Origin: Amulumruptor sp947039275
GTDB taxonomy: Bacteria > Bacteroidota > Bacteroidia > Bacteroidales > Muribaculaceae
Reading direction: 5' to 3'
DNA length: 64,000 nucleotides
NCBI GenBank assembly: GCA_947039275.1
Contig: CAMQYL010000015.1
Location: 1 to 64,000 of the forward strand
In this document: one piece after another, positions 16,432-25,100 of the stretch
Numbering within the stretch: the first letter of the stretch is position 1
How the letters are laid out: every line of letters starts with the position of its first letter
Notes under the pieces: generated by a model
Database searches by the model: none
The model's input: only the letters and a program-made list of their open reading frames with translations
What the model was told of the DNA's origin: nothing
Program-made: the position numbers and the translations under genes

Positions 16432-17379
16432 ATGGCACATTCACACGACCACACTCATCACGGACATGACCACTCACATGCACATATAAGCCATGATGCC
16501 AATGGCAAACTTAACCGTGCTTTTAAAATAGGCATATGGCTCAATGTGTCGTATGTGGTGGTGGAAGGCATCTTCGGATTCCTTACCGACTCTATGGGAC
16601 TGCTCTCTGACGCAGGTCACAATCTGAGCGATGTCGCATCGCTGATAATCGCACTGATCGCCTTCAAGGCGGCTCAGCACAAGCCCACCGACAATTACAC
16701 CTACGGCTTCCGTCGTGCCACCGTCAACGCATCTGTGCTCAACGCCATCATCCTATATATCGCAGTAGCATTCATCCTCTATGAGAGCATAGAAAAGCTG
16801 CTCCGTCCGACAGCCATCGACGGCGGAGTAATAGCCTGGGTAGCAGGAATAGGCGTAATAATCAACGGATTCACAGCATGGCTGTTTATGAAGGACAGCA
16901 AGCACGACCTCAACGTCAAAGGCGCATACCTGCATATGGCAGCCGACACGCTCGTATCGATAGGCGTAGTCGTGTCGGGTATAATCATCGCCTTTACGGG
17001 CTGGAACTTCATCGACCCCATAATCGGCATCGTCATCGCCCTACTCATAGCCATAACCTCCTACTCCATGCTCCGCGAGAGCCTGCGTCTGGCTATGGAC
17101 GGAGTACCCTCAGGTATCCATATCAGCGACATCCGCGAAGCCATCGGTAAAGTGCCCGGAGTCGAAAGCTGCCACCACCTGCATGTGTGGGCTATCAGCA
17201 CCACCCAAGTAGCCATGACCGTCCACGTAATAGTCAAAGACCCCACCCACATCGACCAAGTAATCGAAAGCATCCGCGAAGCCGTCGAACCCTTAGGTGT
17301 CACCCACTCCACCATCGAAGCCGAAACCGCCCACTGCCACTGCCGCCCCTGCCAATCCACAGATTCCCACAATGCTTAA
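16432..17379 (+). CDS. Cation diffusion facilitator (Zn2+/Co2+/Cd2+ efflux, CzcD-like)
   Basis: The 315-residue protein has a histidine-rich N-terminus (HSHDHTHHGHDHSHAH), six predicted membrane helices and a C-terminal ferredoxin-like cytoplasmic domain ending in HCHCRPC. The paired metal-site motifs are SDAGHNLSD in helix 2 and HMAADT in helix 5. The family exports zinc and similar metals from the cytoplasm by proton antiport. A TAACTTTG -7 box at 16380-16387 provides its own promoter, so it stands apart from the sus operon. Confidence 0.94.
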   Translation: MAHSHDHTHHGHDHSHAHISHDANGKLNRAFKIGIWLNVSYVVVEGIFGFLTDSMGLLSDAGHNLSDVASLIIALIAFKAAQHKPTDNYTYGFRRATVNASVLNAIILYIAVAFILYESIEKLLRPTAIDGGVIAWVAGIGVIINGFTAWLFMKDSKHDLNVKGAYLHMAADTLVSIGVVVSGIIIAFTGWNFIDPIIGIVIALLIAITSYSMLRESLRLAMDGVPSGIHISDIREAIGKVPGVESCHHLHVWAISTTQVAMTVHVIVKDPTHIDQVIESIREAVEPLGVTHSTIEAETAHCHCRPCQSTDSHNA

Positions 17380-17516
17380 ATGGCTCCAACATCATGTACA
17401 AGCCTTATTCCACACATCCTATTGACATGAATCATGGAAATGTGTACTTTTGTGATTGAGCGTGATAAATCCAATCATTTACCATCGCCGTACAACTATC
17501 ACCAAAATAATGACCC

Positions 17517-17909
17517 ATGCAAAAAGTCATTGCTACCTTATTGCTCTATTTTTCCATAATTGCATCTTCTGCCCAAAGCGAAAGTGTCAAACCGACATTT
17601 GGAGTAGAATTAGACCGCGAAGTGGCTTATGCCATCATTGAAGGGAAAATCCACACTGATGTAATCTTAGAGTTAAAAGCTGCCAGCTTGGGCGATTTAT
17701 TCTCCTCTGGTGTAAAGATAATCGTAAAAGATGCTAAGACTGGAAAGAAAATATATAAAAAACGTTTTGCGAACTCGTATCTTTATGCGTTTTCTAATGG
17801 TACCATTCAAGTAGGAAAAGGGAACGCCTTAGCACAGCTCACTCTTTATAAGTATGAAGAATATGGCGGAATATGGATGATGGAAATAAGACAAAAAGGA
17901 ATCTATTGA
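17517..17909 (+). CDS. Small secreted protein of unknown function
   Basis: The 130-residue protein begins with a signal peptide (cleavage near SSA-QSE). The rest is a mixed alpha/beta fold with many Lys and Tyr residues and no motif I recognise. A good promoter precedes it: TACTTTTG at 17445-17452 with ATTG 20 nt upstream. It ends 45 bp before the convergent HigA stop. Its DNA is visibly richer in A+T than the transporter gene before it, as is the toxin-antitoxin pair beyond, suggesting a small acquired patch. Confidence 0.72.
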   Translation: MQKVIATLLLYFSIIASSAQSESVKPTFGVELDREVAYAIIEGKIHTDVILELKAASLGDLFSSGVKIIVKDAKTGKKIYKKRFANSYLYAFSNGTIQVGKGNALAQLTLYKYEEYGGIWMMEIRQKGIY

Positions 17910-17953
17910 ACCTATTTTATAAAGATAGTGCATCCTTTTTCACGATGCGGAAT

Positions 17954-18304
17954 TTATAATACTGCTGCGATGCGGCGGATGGAGGCGAGACGCTTCATGA
18001 AGGAGGCATCTGACTTTGCTATCTGCATGTTATAGGCAGCTTGGATATTCAGCCATACATCAGCTGGGACACCTATCGCTGCCTCAAGGAGTAACGCAAG
18101 TTCGGTATTGACAGCTCGTTTCCCATTGATCACTTCGTTGAGGAATGAGGGAGAAACGCCAATCCGTTCGGCGAGCTTTGATTGCGTCATCCCGATAGCT
18201 TGAAGTTCATCACGAATCAGTTCGCCTGGATGGGTAGGCTCATATGGAGTGAGATTATTAGCCATCATATCGGATTTTATATTTGCATTGGTAATCATAA
18301 TCAT
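17954..18304 (-). CDS. higA: HigA-type antitoxin
   Basis: The 116-residue protein contains an XRE helix-turn-helix (MTQSKLAERIGVSPSFLNEV) preceded by the HigA signature PTHPGELIRDEL and followed by LEAAIGVPADVWLNIQAAY. HigA neutralises HigB and represses the operon. It overlaps the upstream toxin gene by 4 bp (ATGA), the usual toxin-first order of this family. Met13/Met14 (about 18268) could be an alternative start. Confidence 0.93.
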   Translation of the reverse strand: MIMITNANIKSDMMANNLTPYEPTHPGELIRDELQAIGMTQSKLAERIGVSPSFLNEVINGKRAVNTELALLLEAAIGVPADVWLNIQAAYNMQIAKSDASFMKRLASIRRIAAVL

Positions 18305-18618
18305 TCATAATGGTTTGATAGTTCAACAATATTACAGATAGTCAATGTCGGATGGTCAACGGTTTCCTCCATCGTAAACTCTATCCTGTATTTGTCATTG
18401 ACCCTTATTGAAAATAGACCTTTCTTATCACCTTTCAATGCTTCAAATTTGAGAGAATTGAATAGAAACAGCGCCTCTTTATTGGCTGCAGCTTTTAGGT
18501 AGTCAATGCACCGTTTATAGCGTTTGATAACATCCGGCTGAAATCGATGCTTCTTTTCAGTCGACCGACCCTCCGTATAGAGGTTTTTCAGATACTCCTT
18601 ATCAAACGTAACTATCAT
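18301..18618 (-). CDS. higB: HigB-type toxin (RelE-fold mRNA interferase)
   Basis: The 105-residue protein has the HigB pattern: YLKAAANKEALFLFNSLKFEALKGDKKGLFSIRVNDKYRI covers the loop, the LKGD-type core and the basic IRVNDKYRIEF strand that binds ribosomal A-site mRNA. The C-terminal IVELSNHY segment matches the family's VxDYH-like end. It cleaves mRNA on ribosomes when free of HigA. It is the first gene of the pair, behind a consensus promoter. Confidence 0.92.
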   Translation of the reverse strand: MIVTFDKEYLKNLYTEGRSTEKKHRFQPDVIKRYKRCIDYLKAAANKEALFLFNSLKFEALKGDKKGLFSIRVNDKYRIEFTMEETVDHPTLTICNIVELSNHYE

Positions 18619-18640
18619 ATATTAATAAGTAGGTACACGG

Positions 18641-18672
18641 CAAAGTTAATAATAGTTTTACATGTTCACAAA
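18641..18672 (-). promoter_or_regulatory. Promoter of higBA
   Basis: On the minus strand TAACTTTG (18641-18648) lies 20 nt downstream of TTTG (18669-18672), a full match to the Bacteroidota promoter form. The transcript start would fall about 17 nt before the higB ATG. Confidence 0.8.
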
Positions 18673-18807
18673 TCAGTGAATAATTTTATTTATACTTGTA
18701 TTTGCTATTCCAGCTACTCACCATGTTCTTGCAGATTATCAATCCTACCTGTGACACTCACAGATAATAATTCGTAACTTTGCAGGGACTAAAGCATTTT
18801 ACAGACT

Positions 18808-19566
18808 ATGGGCATAAGTATTGCTACTACACGTAAGGAGAAGGTTTTGTCGTTTGTATGGCAGCATCTGTTGCTGCTGATGTCATTGAATATGATGACG
18901 TTGGGGGTTGCTCTATGTGTCAGGTCGTGTCTCGGCAGCAGCGTGATTTCATCGCTGCCCTATGTTCTCTCACTGGCTGGAGCTGACGGAGCATCCGTGC
19001 CGTCATGGAGCATCGGAGGTTACACCATAATGATGAATTTCATACTGGTATTCTGCCAGATTCTCATCCTCCGTCGCAGATTTGACCCGATGCAGCTCTT
19101 CCAGCTCGTAATCGGCTTTATATTCGGATGGCTCATCGACCTCAACATGTATCTAACCTCAGCCGTAGTATGCGACACGCTGCTGTCACAGGCTCTGACA
19201 CAGCTTGCAGGATGCACGGTCATGGGCATAGGCATCGCTTTCGAGATACGCTGCGGCTCGGTGACCATGCCAGGCGAGGGCATCTCCATAGCCATCAGCC
19301 AGGTAGTAAAGCGTCCTTTCGCCAAGGTCAAAATCTACGTTGATACCCTCCTTGTTGTGCTTGCCGTGGGCGCATGCTATCTGTTTTTCGGACGCTGGCT
19401 CTGGAATGTCATCGGACCGGGCACCATCTTCGCCATGATCTACGTCGGGCTGGTCGTGAAGTTTATATCCCCTCATATCGGATGGTTTGACAGCCTGCTG
19501 GCATATATCCCCGGCTTCCGCCGCTACATCTTCGGGCTGGCACGTCTTATCTATCATCGCGACTGA
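18808..19566 (+). CDS. YczE/YitT-family integral membrane protein
   Basis: The 252-residue protein has about five or six hydrophobic helices and the YczE-type pattern (MMTLGVALCVRSCLGSS near the N-terminus, GSVTMPGEGISIAIS with FAKVKIYVD, then FFGRWLWNVIGPGTIFAMIYVG). The transport substrate or function of the family is unsettled. A TAACTTTG box at 18775-18782 precedes it. It is followed after 17 bp by the chromate transporter genes and so heads a likely operon with them and folC. Confidence 0.82.
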   Translation: MGISIATTRKEKVLSFVWQHLLLLMSLNMMTLGVALCVRSCLGSSVISSLPYVLSLAGADGASVPSWSIGGYTIMMNFILVFCQILILRRRFDPMQLFQLVIGFIFGWLIDLNMYLTSAVVCDTLLSQALTQLAGCTVMGIGIAFEIRCGSVTMPGEGISIAISQVVKRPFAKVKIYVDTLLVVLAVGACYLFFGRWLWNVIGPGTIFAMIYVGLVVKFISPHIGWFDSLLAYIPGFRRYIFGLARLIYHRD

Positions 19567-19583
19567 CAAACGCTTTTTGGAGT

Positions 19584-20198
19584 ATGAAACATCAATTGTG
19601 GCGGCTATTTGCCGCATTCTTTAAAATAGGTGCATTTACCTTCGGAGGTGGATGGGCGATGATTTCCATCATCGAGAAGGAGGTGGTCACCAAAAACCAT
19701 TGGGTCGAGAAAGACGAGTTTCTGGACCTGCTGGCGGTGGCGCAGTCGCTTCCGGGCATCCTCGCCGTCAACATCTCGGTGGCTGTGGGCGACAAGATTC
19801 GCGGATTCAAGGGAAGCATCGCAGCATCGGCAGGCACAATACTGCCTTCGTTTCTGATCATCCTCGCCATCGCGATATTCCTCACGCCTGAAGCCATCAA
19901 TACCAACCCCGTCCTGACATCGATATTCAAGGGTCTGCGCCCGGCAGTGGTGGCTCTTATCATCGCCCCGGTCATCACGAGCGCACGTGCCGCTAAAATC
20001 TCATGGAAGACGATATGGATTCCAGTGGCGGTGGCTCTGCTTGTGTGGAGCCGCTTGCCCGTGGTCAGCAACCCCATACTCTACATAGTGCTCGGCGGTC
20101 TCGGCGGATATCTCTATCTCCGCCGCCATCACAAGATGCTACGCGCAGCCGACAAACACGATAATGACCCACAACTTGAAAAGGAGGACGAACAATGA
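19584..20198 (+). CDS. chrA: Chromate transporter, short-chain subunit 1
   Basis: The 204-residue membrane protein carries the CHR-domain signature FKIGAFTFGGGWAMI and later AQSLPGILAVNIS. It is one half of a two-gene ChrA transporter, in which two homologous short chains form one anion (chromate/sulfate) transporter. The gene overlaps the next by 4 bp. The highly charged C-terminus is cytoplasmic by prediction. Confidence 0.92.
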   Translation: MKHQLWRLFAAFFKIGAFTFGGGWAMISIIEKEVVTKNHWVEKDEFLDLLAVAQSLPGILAVNISVAVGDKIRGFKGSIAASAGTILPSFLIILAIAIFLTPEAINTNPVLTSIFKGLRPAVVALIIAPVITSARAAKISWKTIWIPVAVALLVWSRLPVVSNPILYIVLGGLGGYLYLRRHHKMLRAADKHDNDPQLEKEDEQ

Positions 20199-20767
20199 TA
20201 TACCTGCGACTCATATGGAGCTATCTTAAGATAGGACTCTTCGGTTTCGGCGGAGGGTACGCTATGCTCGCTCTGATCGAACGCGAGATAGTAGGTCCGG
20301 GATGGATTTCCAAAAAGATGTTTACCGACATCGTGGCGATTTCCCAGATGACCCCGGGACCCATTGGCATCAACAGTGCTACATATATCGGTTATGTCGC
20401 CCCGGCGCATACCACTGCAGCCTTTGCCGACAATCCATTGTGGGGCATACTCGGTTCGCTGATATGCACTCTTACTGTGGTGCTGCCTTCGTATTTTCTC
20501 GTCCTCTACACCAGCCACTTCATCCGCCGCCACCGTGACAGCGTCGCCATTCAGGGCATCTTCATGGGGCTCCGCCCTGTGGTGGTCGGACTGATAGCCT
20601 CCGCTGCATTGCTGCTGATGAACGACCAGAATTTCGGCACCGTCGACGCCGACATCATCAAGAGCATCTGCATCTGCGCGGCAGCCTTCTGCTTGGTATT
20701 CTGGACTAAGCTCCACCCCATCATTGTAATCCTCATTGCCGGAGTTGCCGGCTTCCTAATATTCTGA
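20195..20767 (+). CDS. chrA: Chromate transporter, short-chain subunit 2
   Basis: The 190-residue homologue of the preceding protein has LKIGLFGFGGGYAML and ISQMTPGPIGINSATYIGY, the second-half version of the CHR domain. Several hydrophobic helices follow. The ATGA overlap with the first subunit implies translational coupling, as expected for a heterodimer. FolC starts 2 bp after its stop. Confidence 0.92.
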   Translation: MIYLRLIWSYLKIGLFGFGGGYAMLALIEREIVGPGWISKKMFTDIVAISQMTPGPIGINSATYIGYVAPAHTTAAFADNPLWGILGSLICTLTVVLPSYFLVLYTSHFIRRHRDSVAIQGIFMGLRPVVVGLIASAALLLMNDQNFGTVDADIIKSICICAAAFCLVFWTKLHPIIVILIAGVAGFLIF

Positions 20768-20769
20768 CC

Positions 20770-22071
20770 ATGACCTACCGCGAGGCTATAGACTTCCTGT
20801 TTGAAAGCACCCCGATGTTTCAAAACATCGGGGCACACGCTTACAAACCAGGGCTCCACACCGTGACAGCCCTCTCCACTGCATTTGGCAATCCACATCG
20901 CCGCCTGCGTACCATACATGTGGCAGGCACCAACGGCAAGGGTTCGACCAGTTCGCTCATCGCCGCCTCCCTGACAGCAGCCGGCTACCGCACAGGTCTC
21001 TACACATCCCCCCATCTGCTTGACTTCCGCGAACGCATACGCATCGACGGCGAGATGATTTCAGAGGAGGAAGTATGCGGTTTTGTCAGCAAGTATCTCG
21101 ATATGGAGACTGGGCTGGCACCTTCGTTTTTCGAACTGACCACCGTCATGGCATTTGACCACTTCGCACGTCACGAAGTGGATATCGCAGTGATAGAAGT
21201 AGGACTCGGCGGACGGCTTGACAGCACCAACATCATCACACCGGAGCTGTCAATCATCACCAATATCTCCAAAGACCACACCGCGCTACTCGGTGACACT
21301 CTACCCGAAATAGCATCTGAAAAAGCAGGCATAATCAAGCCACGCATCCCGGTGATTATCGGCGAAGCCGATGGCGAAGTGCGCCGTGTATTCACCGACA
21401 CCGCAGCCGTGCATGGCTCCCACATCACATTTGCCCAAGACAATCTCCCCTATGCCTCCGCCGAGGCAATGTCAGATGTAATCCGCTACACTGCCACCCC
21501 CTTCGGTGACATAGACTGCGCTCTGACAGGCACATGCCAGCCCAATAACGCCGCCACCGCCCTCCTTGCCCTGCAATATCTCCAGCATCACGATTTTTAC
21601 AAATTGACGGTTGAGAGCATCAGCCGCGGTTTCAGAGATGTCAACACTCTGTCGGGTCTCATGGGACGCTGGATGACCGTCAGCACTGCCCCCCACGTCA
21701 TCTGCGACACCGGGCACAACGCCGGAGGATGGCAATACCTCAGCCGTCAGCTCGCCGATCCCGCACTCGGGCATCTCCACATGGTCATAGGCTTCGTCAA
21801 CGACAAAGACATCTCCACCATCCTGTCCATGATGCCTCGCCAAGCCACCTACTACTTCACCTCCGCAAGCGTGCGCCGCGCCCTCCCCGCCCACGACCTC
21901 CAGCACATCGCCGCCACCCACCACCTCCAAGGCACCGCCTACCCCACAGTCGCCGAAGCCTACACCGCCGCCCTCGCCGCCACCCACACCCAAAGCGAAG
22001 CAACCATCTTCGTCGGCGGCTCCACCTTCATCGTAGCCGACCTCCTCACCCACCTTGACACCTCAAAGTGA
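20770..22071 (+). CDS. folC: Dihydrofolate synthase / folylpolyglutamate synthase
   Basis: The 433-residue Mur-ligase-fold enzyme shows the ATP loop GTNGKGSTSSLI, the SPHLLDFRERIRIDG segment (folate loop), ELTTVMAFDHF, and EVGLGGRLDSTN with ITNISKDHTALLGDT. It ligates glutamate to dihydropteroate and to folates in the cytoplasm. It is the fourth gene of the yczE-chrA-chrA-folC run. Its GTGA stop region provides the GTG start of the transposase gene. Confidence 0.95.
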   Translation: MTYREAIDFLFESTPMFQNIGAHAYKPGLHTVTALSTAFGNPHRRLRTIHVAGTNGKGSTSSLIAASLTAAGYRTGLYTSPHLLDFRERIRIDGEMISEEEVCGFVSKYLDMETGLAPSFFELTTVMAFDHFARHEVDIAVIEVGLGGRLDSTNIITPELSIITNISKDHTALLGDTLPEIASEKAGIIKPRIPVIIGEADGEVRRVFTDTAAVHGSHITFAQDNLPYASAEAMSDVIRYTATPFGDIDCALTGTCQPNNAATALLALQYLQHHDFYKLTVESISRGFRDVNTLSGLMGRWMTVSTAPHVICDTGHNAGGWQYLSRQLADPALGHLHMVIGFVNDKDISTILSMMPRQATYYFTSASVRRALPAHDLQHIAATHHLQGTAYPTVAEAYTAALAATHTQSEATIFVGGSTFIVADLLTHLDTSK

Positions 22072-22646
22072 TTTCATCAACACCACCATTGCCAAAGCGC
22101 AAAAATCTCCGGGCTGAATTTCATGATTATTCTGGAGGAATATACTTCATCACGATATGCACCTGTGACAAACGGCATTATTTCGGCGAAATAATTGATG
22201 GAGAGATGAATAGAACCATACTGGGAGAGATTTTGGAGCGTAACATCACGGATATTTCAACCCATTTTAAGGATGTGGAAATTCCGTTATTCGTAGTTAT
22301 GCCCAACCATTTCCACGCCATTGTATGCATCAACTCCGTAGGGTCGCGACCTGTCGCGACCGCCTCAAATGTTGGACGGCTTAATCAGACAGCTCGTCTG
22401 GCGGTCGCGACAGGTCGCGACCCTACGATGGTCACACACCATAATTCACGTCTGGCGGTAGTGGTGGGATCTATTAAGGCACATGTGACAAGATATGCTG
22501 TGCGTAATCATTTACCGTTCAAGTGGCAACCGCGATTTCATGACCATATAATTCGAGACTCACATGATGGTAATAAAATATCCGAGTATATAACTAACAA
22601 TATAGCTCGTTGGGACATTGACCGTTTCAATGATAAAAAAGATTGA
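22068..22646 (+). CDS. REP-associated tyrosine transposase (RAYT, Y1/HUH family)
   Basis: The 192-residue protein has the IS200-like Y1 fold: YFITICTCDKRHYFG near the N-terminus, the HUH metal motif in MPNHFHAIV (HFH 81-83) and a catalytic tyrosine candidate at 174 (ISEYITNNIARW). Such single-copy enzymes cut and move short palindromic REP sequences rather than an IS. Residues about 90-120 are encoded by a palindromic repeat and separate the HUH motif from GSIKAHVTRYA. The GTG start overlaps the folC stop. A-T-richer codon use than folC suggests a later arrival. Confidence 0.9.
   Translation: MISSTPPLPKRKNLRAEFHDYSGGIYFITICTCDKRHYFGEIIDGEMNRTILGEILERNITDISTHFKDVEIPLFVVMPNHFHAIVCINSVGSRPVATASNVGRLNQTARLAVATGRDPTMVTHHNSRLAVVVGSIKAHVTRYAVRNHLPFKWQPRFHDHIIRDSHDGNKISEYITNNIARWDIDRFNDKKD
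22337..22427. repeat. GTAGGG palindrome variant inside the RAYT gene
   Basis: The left arm cgtagggtcgcgacctgtcg and an inverted right arm ending gcgaccctacg enclose a centre with a perfect CAGAC/GTCTG hairpin. Each arm is a hairpin (GGTCGCGAC/GTCGCGACC). The plan GTAGGG-hairpin-GC-centre-GC-hairpin-CCCTAC equals that of the intergenic copies, with a different stem sequence. The reading frame stays open across it. Confidence 0.88.
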
Positions 22647-22694
22647 CACATAAAAATAACCATACCGACCGAGTGGACTGTCGCAGACTATTGC

Positions 22695-22702
22695 TAACTT
22701 TG
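22695..22702 (+). promoter_or_regulatory. -7 box of rmuC promoter
   Basis: TAACTTTG fits TAnnTTTG exactly and lies 24 bp before the rmuC ATG. No clear -33 TTTG is visible at the right spacing. Confidence 0.55.
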
Positions 22703-22726
22703 TAGATATATAAATTTTGTACCATC

Positions 22727-24124
22727 ATGATCTTAGCGGTAATTATACTGGCGGTAGCGTTAGCTGCCGCTCTCGTCTGGGGCTTCGGTGCCCGGCAGAC
22801 TTGTGTCAGGCTTGAGGAGCGGAACAGGCAGGCGGAGGCGGAGGTGGAGCGCGTCCGCGGGGAGGGGCTGGCTGAGATCCAGCGTGTACGCGATGAGGGC
22901 GAGGCGGAAATAGCTCGCGTAAGGCAGCTTTGCGATGCAGAGGTGAGCCGCACCAAGGCTGACGCACAGCGCGATGTGGCTCGCATACAGGCGGATGCCG
23001 ACAAACGCGAGGCTGAATACCGCGAGCGGCTTGGCGAACGCGAAAAGGCAGAGGCTGAGATGGAGAAGCGATTTAAGGCGATAGCCGCAGAGGTGCTCAA
23101 TCTACAGTCTGCCAACATGCGCGAGCAGCAAGAGAGCCGTCTTGGACTGATACTCAAACCGCTGCAAGAGGAACTCAACGGTTTCAAAAAAAGCATAACC
23201 GACAACTACAATGAGGAGTCGCGTCAACGCTTCTCCCTGACCGAACATATCAAGCGCCTCATCGAGACCAACAACTCAATAGGCTCGGAGGCAAAGGAAT
23301 TGGCACGTGCACTACGTGGAAGCAGCAAGGTGCAGGGCGACTGGGGCGAAATGATTCTCGAGTCTATCCTTGACAAGAGCGGTCTGCGTCGTGGCGAGGA
23401 ATATGAGGTGCAAGCCACCACGGATGCCGAGGGCAAAACGCTGACCAACGAGGAGGGCGCACGTCTGCGCCCCGACGTGGTGCTACACTACCCCAACCAG
23501 GGCGATGTCATCATTGACAGCAAGGTGTCGCTAAAGGACTATGCCGACTATGTAAACGCCGATGACGAGATGACACGTATCTCCGCCATAGACAAGCACG
23601 TGAAATCGGTCAGAAAACATATCCGCGAATTGCGTGACAAACGTTATCAGGACTACGTAGGCGCGAAAACCGACACGCGCACCATGGACTTCGTGATGAT
23701 GTTCGTGCCCAACGAGGGCGCATACATGTCAGCTCTGCATGCCGATCCAGGGCTGTGGCAAGAGGGATTGGAGTCACGTGTGCTAATCGTATCGCCCACC
23801 CACTTAGTGTCAGTGCTTAGCATGATACGCCAGATGTGGAATGAGAACCGCCAGAACCGCAACGCCATAGAGATAGCCGAGGCTGCCGGAAGGATGTACG
23901 ACAAATTCTGCGGCTTCGTCACCGACATGGAAAAGCTCAAAAAGGGCATCGAAAATATCGACAAAACCTACACCGACGCCATGGGTAAACTCTCCTCGGG
24001 TCGCGGCAACCTCATACGCCGCGCCGAGGAACTGAAAAACCTCGGAGCAAAGGCAACGAAGCAGCTCGCCAAGATGGCTGAGGCTGAGGATGACGAGACA
24101 GACCAACCGCGGCTGAACGAATGA
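22727..24124 (+). CDS. rmuC: RmuC-family DNA recombination protein
   Basis: The 465-residue protein has one N-terminal membrane helix (about 2-20), a long charged coiled coil (about 28-150) and the RmuC nuclease-like domain (KVQGDWGEMILESILDKSGL, RPDVVLHYPNQGDVIIDSKVSL, MMFVPNEGAY). RmuC limits inversions between short inverted repeats in E. coli. That role is of interest here because the window is rich in inverted repeats, but no link is shown. It is monocistronic with its own -7 box. Confidence 0.93.
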   Translation: MILAVIILAVALAAALVWGFGARQTCVRLEERNRQAEAEVERVRGEGLAEIQRVRDEGEAEIARVRQLCDAEVSRTKADAQRDVARIQADADKREAEYRERLGEREKAEAEMEKRFKAIAAEVLNLQSANMREQQESRLGLILKPLQEELNGFKKSITDNYNEESRQRFSLTEHIKRLIETNNSIGSEAKELARALRGSSKVQGDWGEMILESILDKSGLRRGEEYEVQATTDAEGKTLTNEEGARLRPDVVLHYPNQGDVIIDSKVSLKDYADYVNADDEMTRISAIDKHVKSVRKHIRELRDKRYQDYVGAKTDTRTMDFVMMFVPNEGAYMSALHADPGLWQEGLESRVLIVSPTHLVSVLSMIRQMWNENRQNRNAIEIAEAAGRMYDKFCGFVTDMEKLKKGIENIDKTYTDAMGKLSSGRGNLIRRAEELKNLGAKATKQLAKMAEAEDDETDQPRLNE

Positions 24125-24130
24125 CCTCCC

Positions 24131-24166
24131 CAGTGCGTTATAATCGTACAAACTTATAACGCACTG
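24131..24166 (+). terminator. 13-bp perfect hairpin between rmuC and the SDR gene
   Basis: CAGTGCGTTATAA (24131-24143) and TTATAACGCACTG (24154-24166) form a perfect stem with a 10-nt loop. It begins 6 bp after the rmuC stop and ends 5 bp before the SDR ATG. It may end rmuC transcription, protect its 3' end, or control entry to the next gene. Confidence 0.6.
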
Positions 24167-24171
24167 ACAAT

Positions 24172-24981
24172 ATGAAGAAAATAATAGTCATGGGTGCCAC
24201 ATCGGGCATAGGTCTCAAAGTGGCAGAACGTCTCGCTCAGAAGGGCCACATGGTCGGAGCCGCCGGACGCAAACACGAAGTCCTCAAAAAGCTCAAAAAG
24301 GCATATCCTGACAATATAGAGACCGAAGTCATAGACATAACCGAAAACGATGCACCAAAGAAACTCGATTCGCTGATCAAGAAGCTCGGCGGCATGGATA
24401 CCTACTTCCATGTAGCCGGCATAGGCTACGAGAATGCAGCCGTGAACGCCAAAGAAGACCTTCAGACCGTCAAAACCAACGTGGAAGGTTTCGTCAGAAT
24501 GATTGACACAGCCTTCCACTACTTCAAGCACCGTGGACAGGGCGGACACATAGCTGCCGTGACAAGTGTGGCTGGTGTGCGAGGCATAGGATCGCTCGCT
24601 GCCTATTCTGCATCAAAGAGCTTCAACCAGACCTATCTTGAAGCTCTTGACCAGCTCTCACATAATCAAAATCTCGGCATCAAATTCACCGATGTACGTC
24701 CGGGATGGATACGCACACCGCTGCTCAACCCAACACAGGACTATCCCATGACCATGAGCCTTGATTACGCCGCTCCGCGAATCATGTGCTCACTGCGCCG
24801 TCCATGGCGCACCACCTATGTAGACTGCCGCTGGGCAATAGCCGCCACACTGATGCGCCTCATACCCCCCTACCTGTGGCGACGCATCCGCATCCCCGTC
24901 TACACCCTCGCCACCCCAGCCCAAATAGTCGAGAACACACGAGAAACCATAGCCGCCGAAAAGGTCACCAAACCGCAGTAA
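24172..24981 (+). CDS. Short-chain dehydrogenase/reductase (SDR)
   Basis: The 269-residue protein has the NAD(P)-binding GATSGIG motif (8-14), an HVAGIG equivalent of NNAG, a catalytic serine in AVTSVAG and the YSASK active site. The basic residue in AAGRKHE after strand 2 suggests NADP(H). The C-terminal extension (RRPWRTTYVDCRWAIAATLM and later) may contact membrane or substrate. The substrate is unknown. It starts 5 bp after a strong hairpin and ends beside a GTAGGG repeat. Confidence 0.9.
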   Translation: MKKIIVMGATSGIGLKVAERLAQKGHMVGAAGRKHEVLKKLKKAYPDNIETEVIDITENDAPKKLDSLIKKLGGMDTYFHVAGIGYENAAVNAKEDLQTVKTNVEGFVRMIDTAFHYFKHRGQGGHIAAVTSVAGVRGIGSLAAYSASKSFNQTYLEALDQLSHNQNLGIKFTDVRPGWIRTPLLNPTQDYPMTMSLDYAAPRIMCSLRRPWRTTYVDCRWAIAATLMRLIPPYLWRRIRIPVYTLATPAQIVENTRETIAAEKVTKPQ

Positions 24982-24988
24982 TCCCCCC

Positions 24989-25076
24989 TGTAGGGACATG
25001 CCGTGGCATGTCCGCATCCCAACATCGGCATATATCAATCTTGTTGCGGGCGGACATGCCACGGCATGTCCCTACA
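24989..25076. repeat. GTAGGG palindromic element, full copy 2
   Basis: Left arm tgtagggacatgccgtggca at 24989 and its inverse ending ccctaca at 25076, with hairpin arms as in copy 1. It lies in the convergent gap between the SDR gene and the flavoprotein gene, so it could also act as a bidirectional 3' structure. Confidence 0.9.
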
Positions 25077-25100
25077 CAACTACGTTGCATAGCAAAAATA

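Noticed and set aside
21472..22053. Long minus-strand frame opposite folC
   Set aside because: Low-complexity Gly/Val protein that mirrors the G+C-rich folC codons; no promoter.
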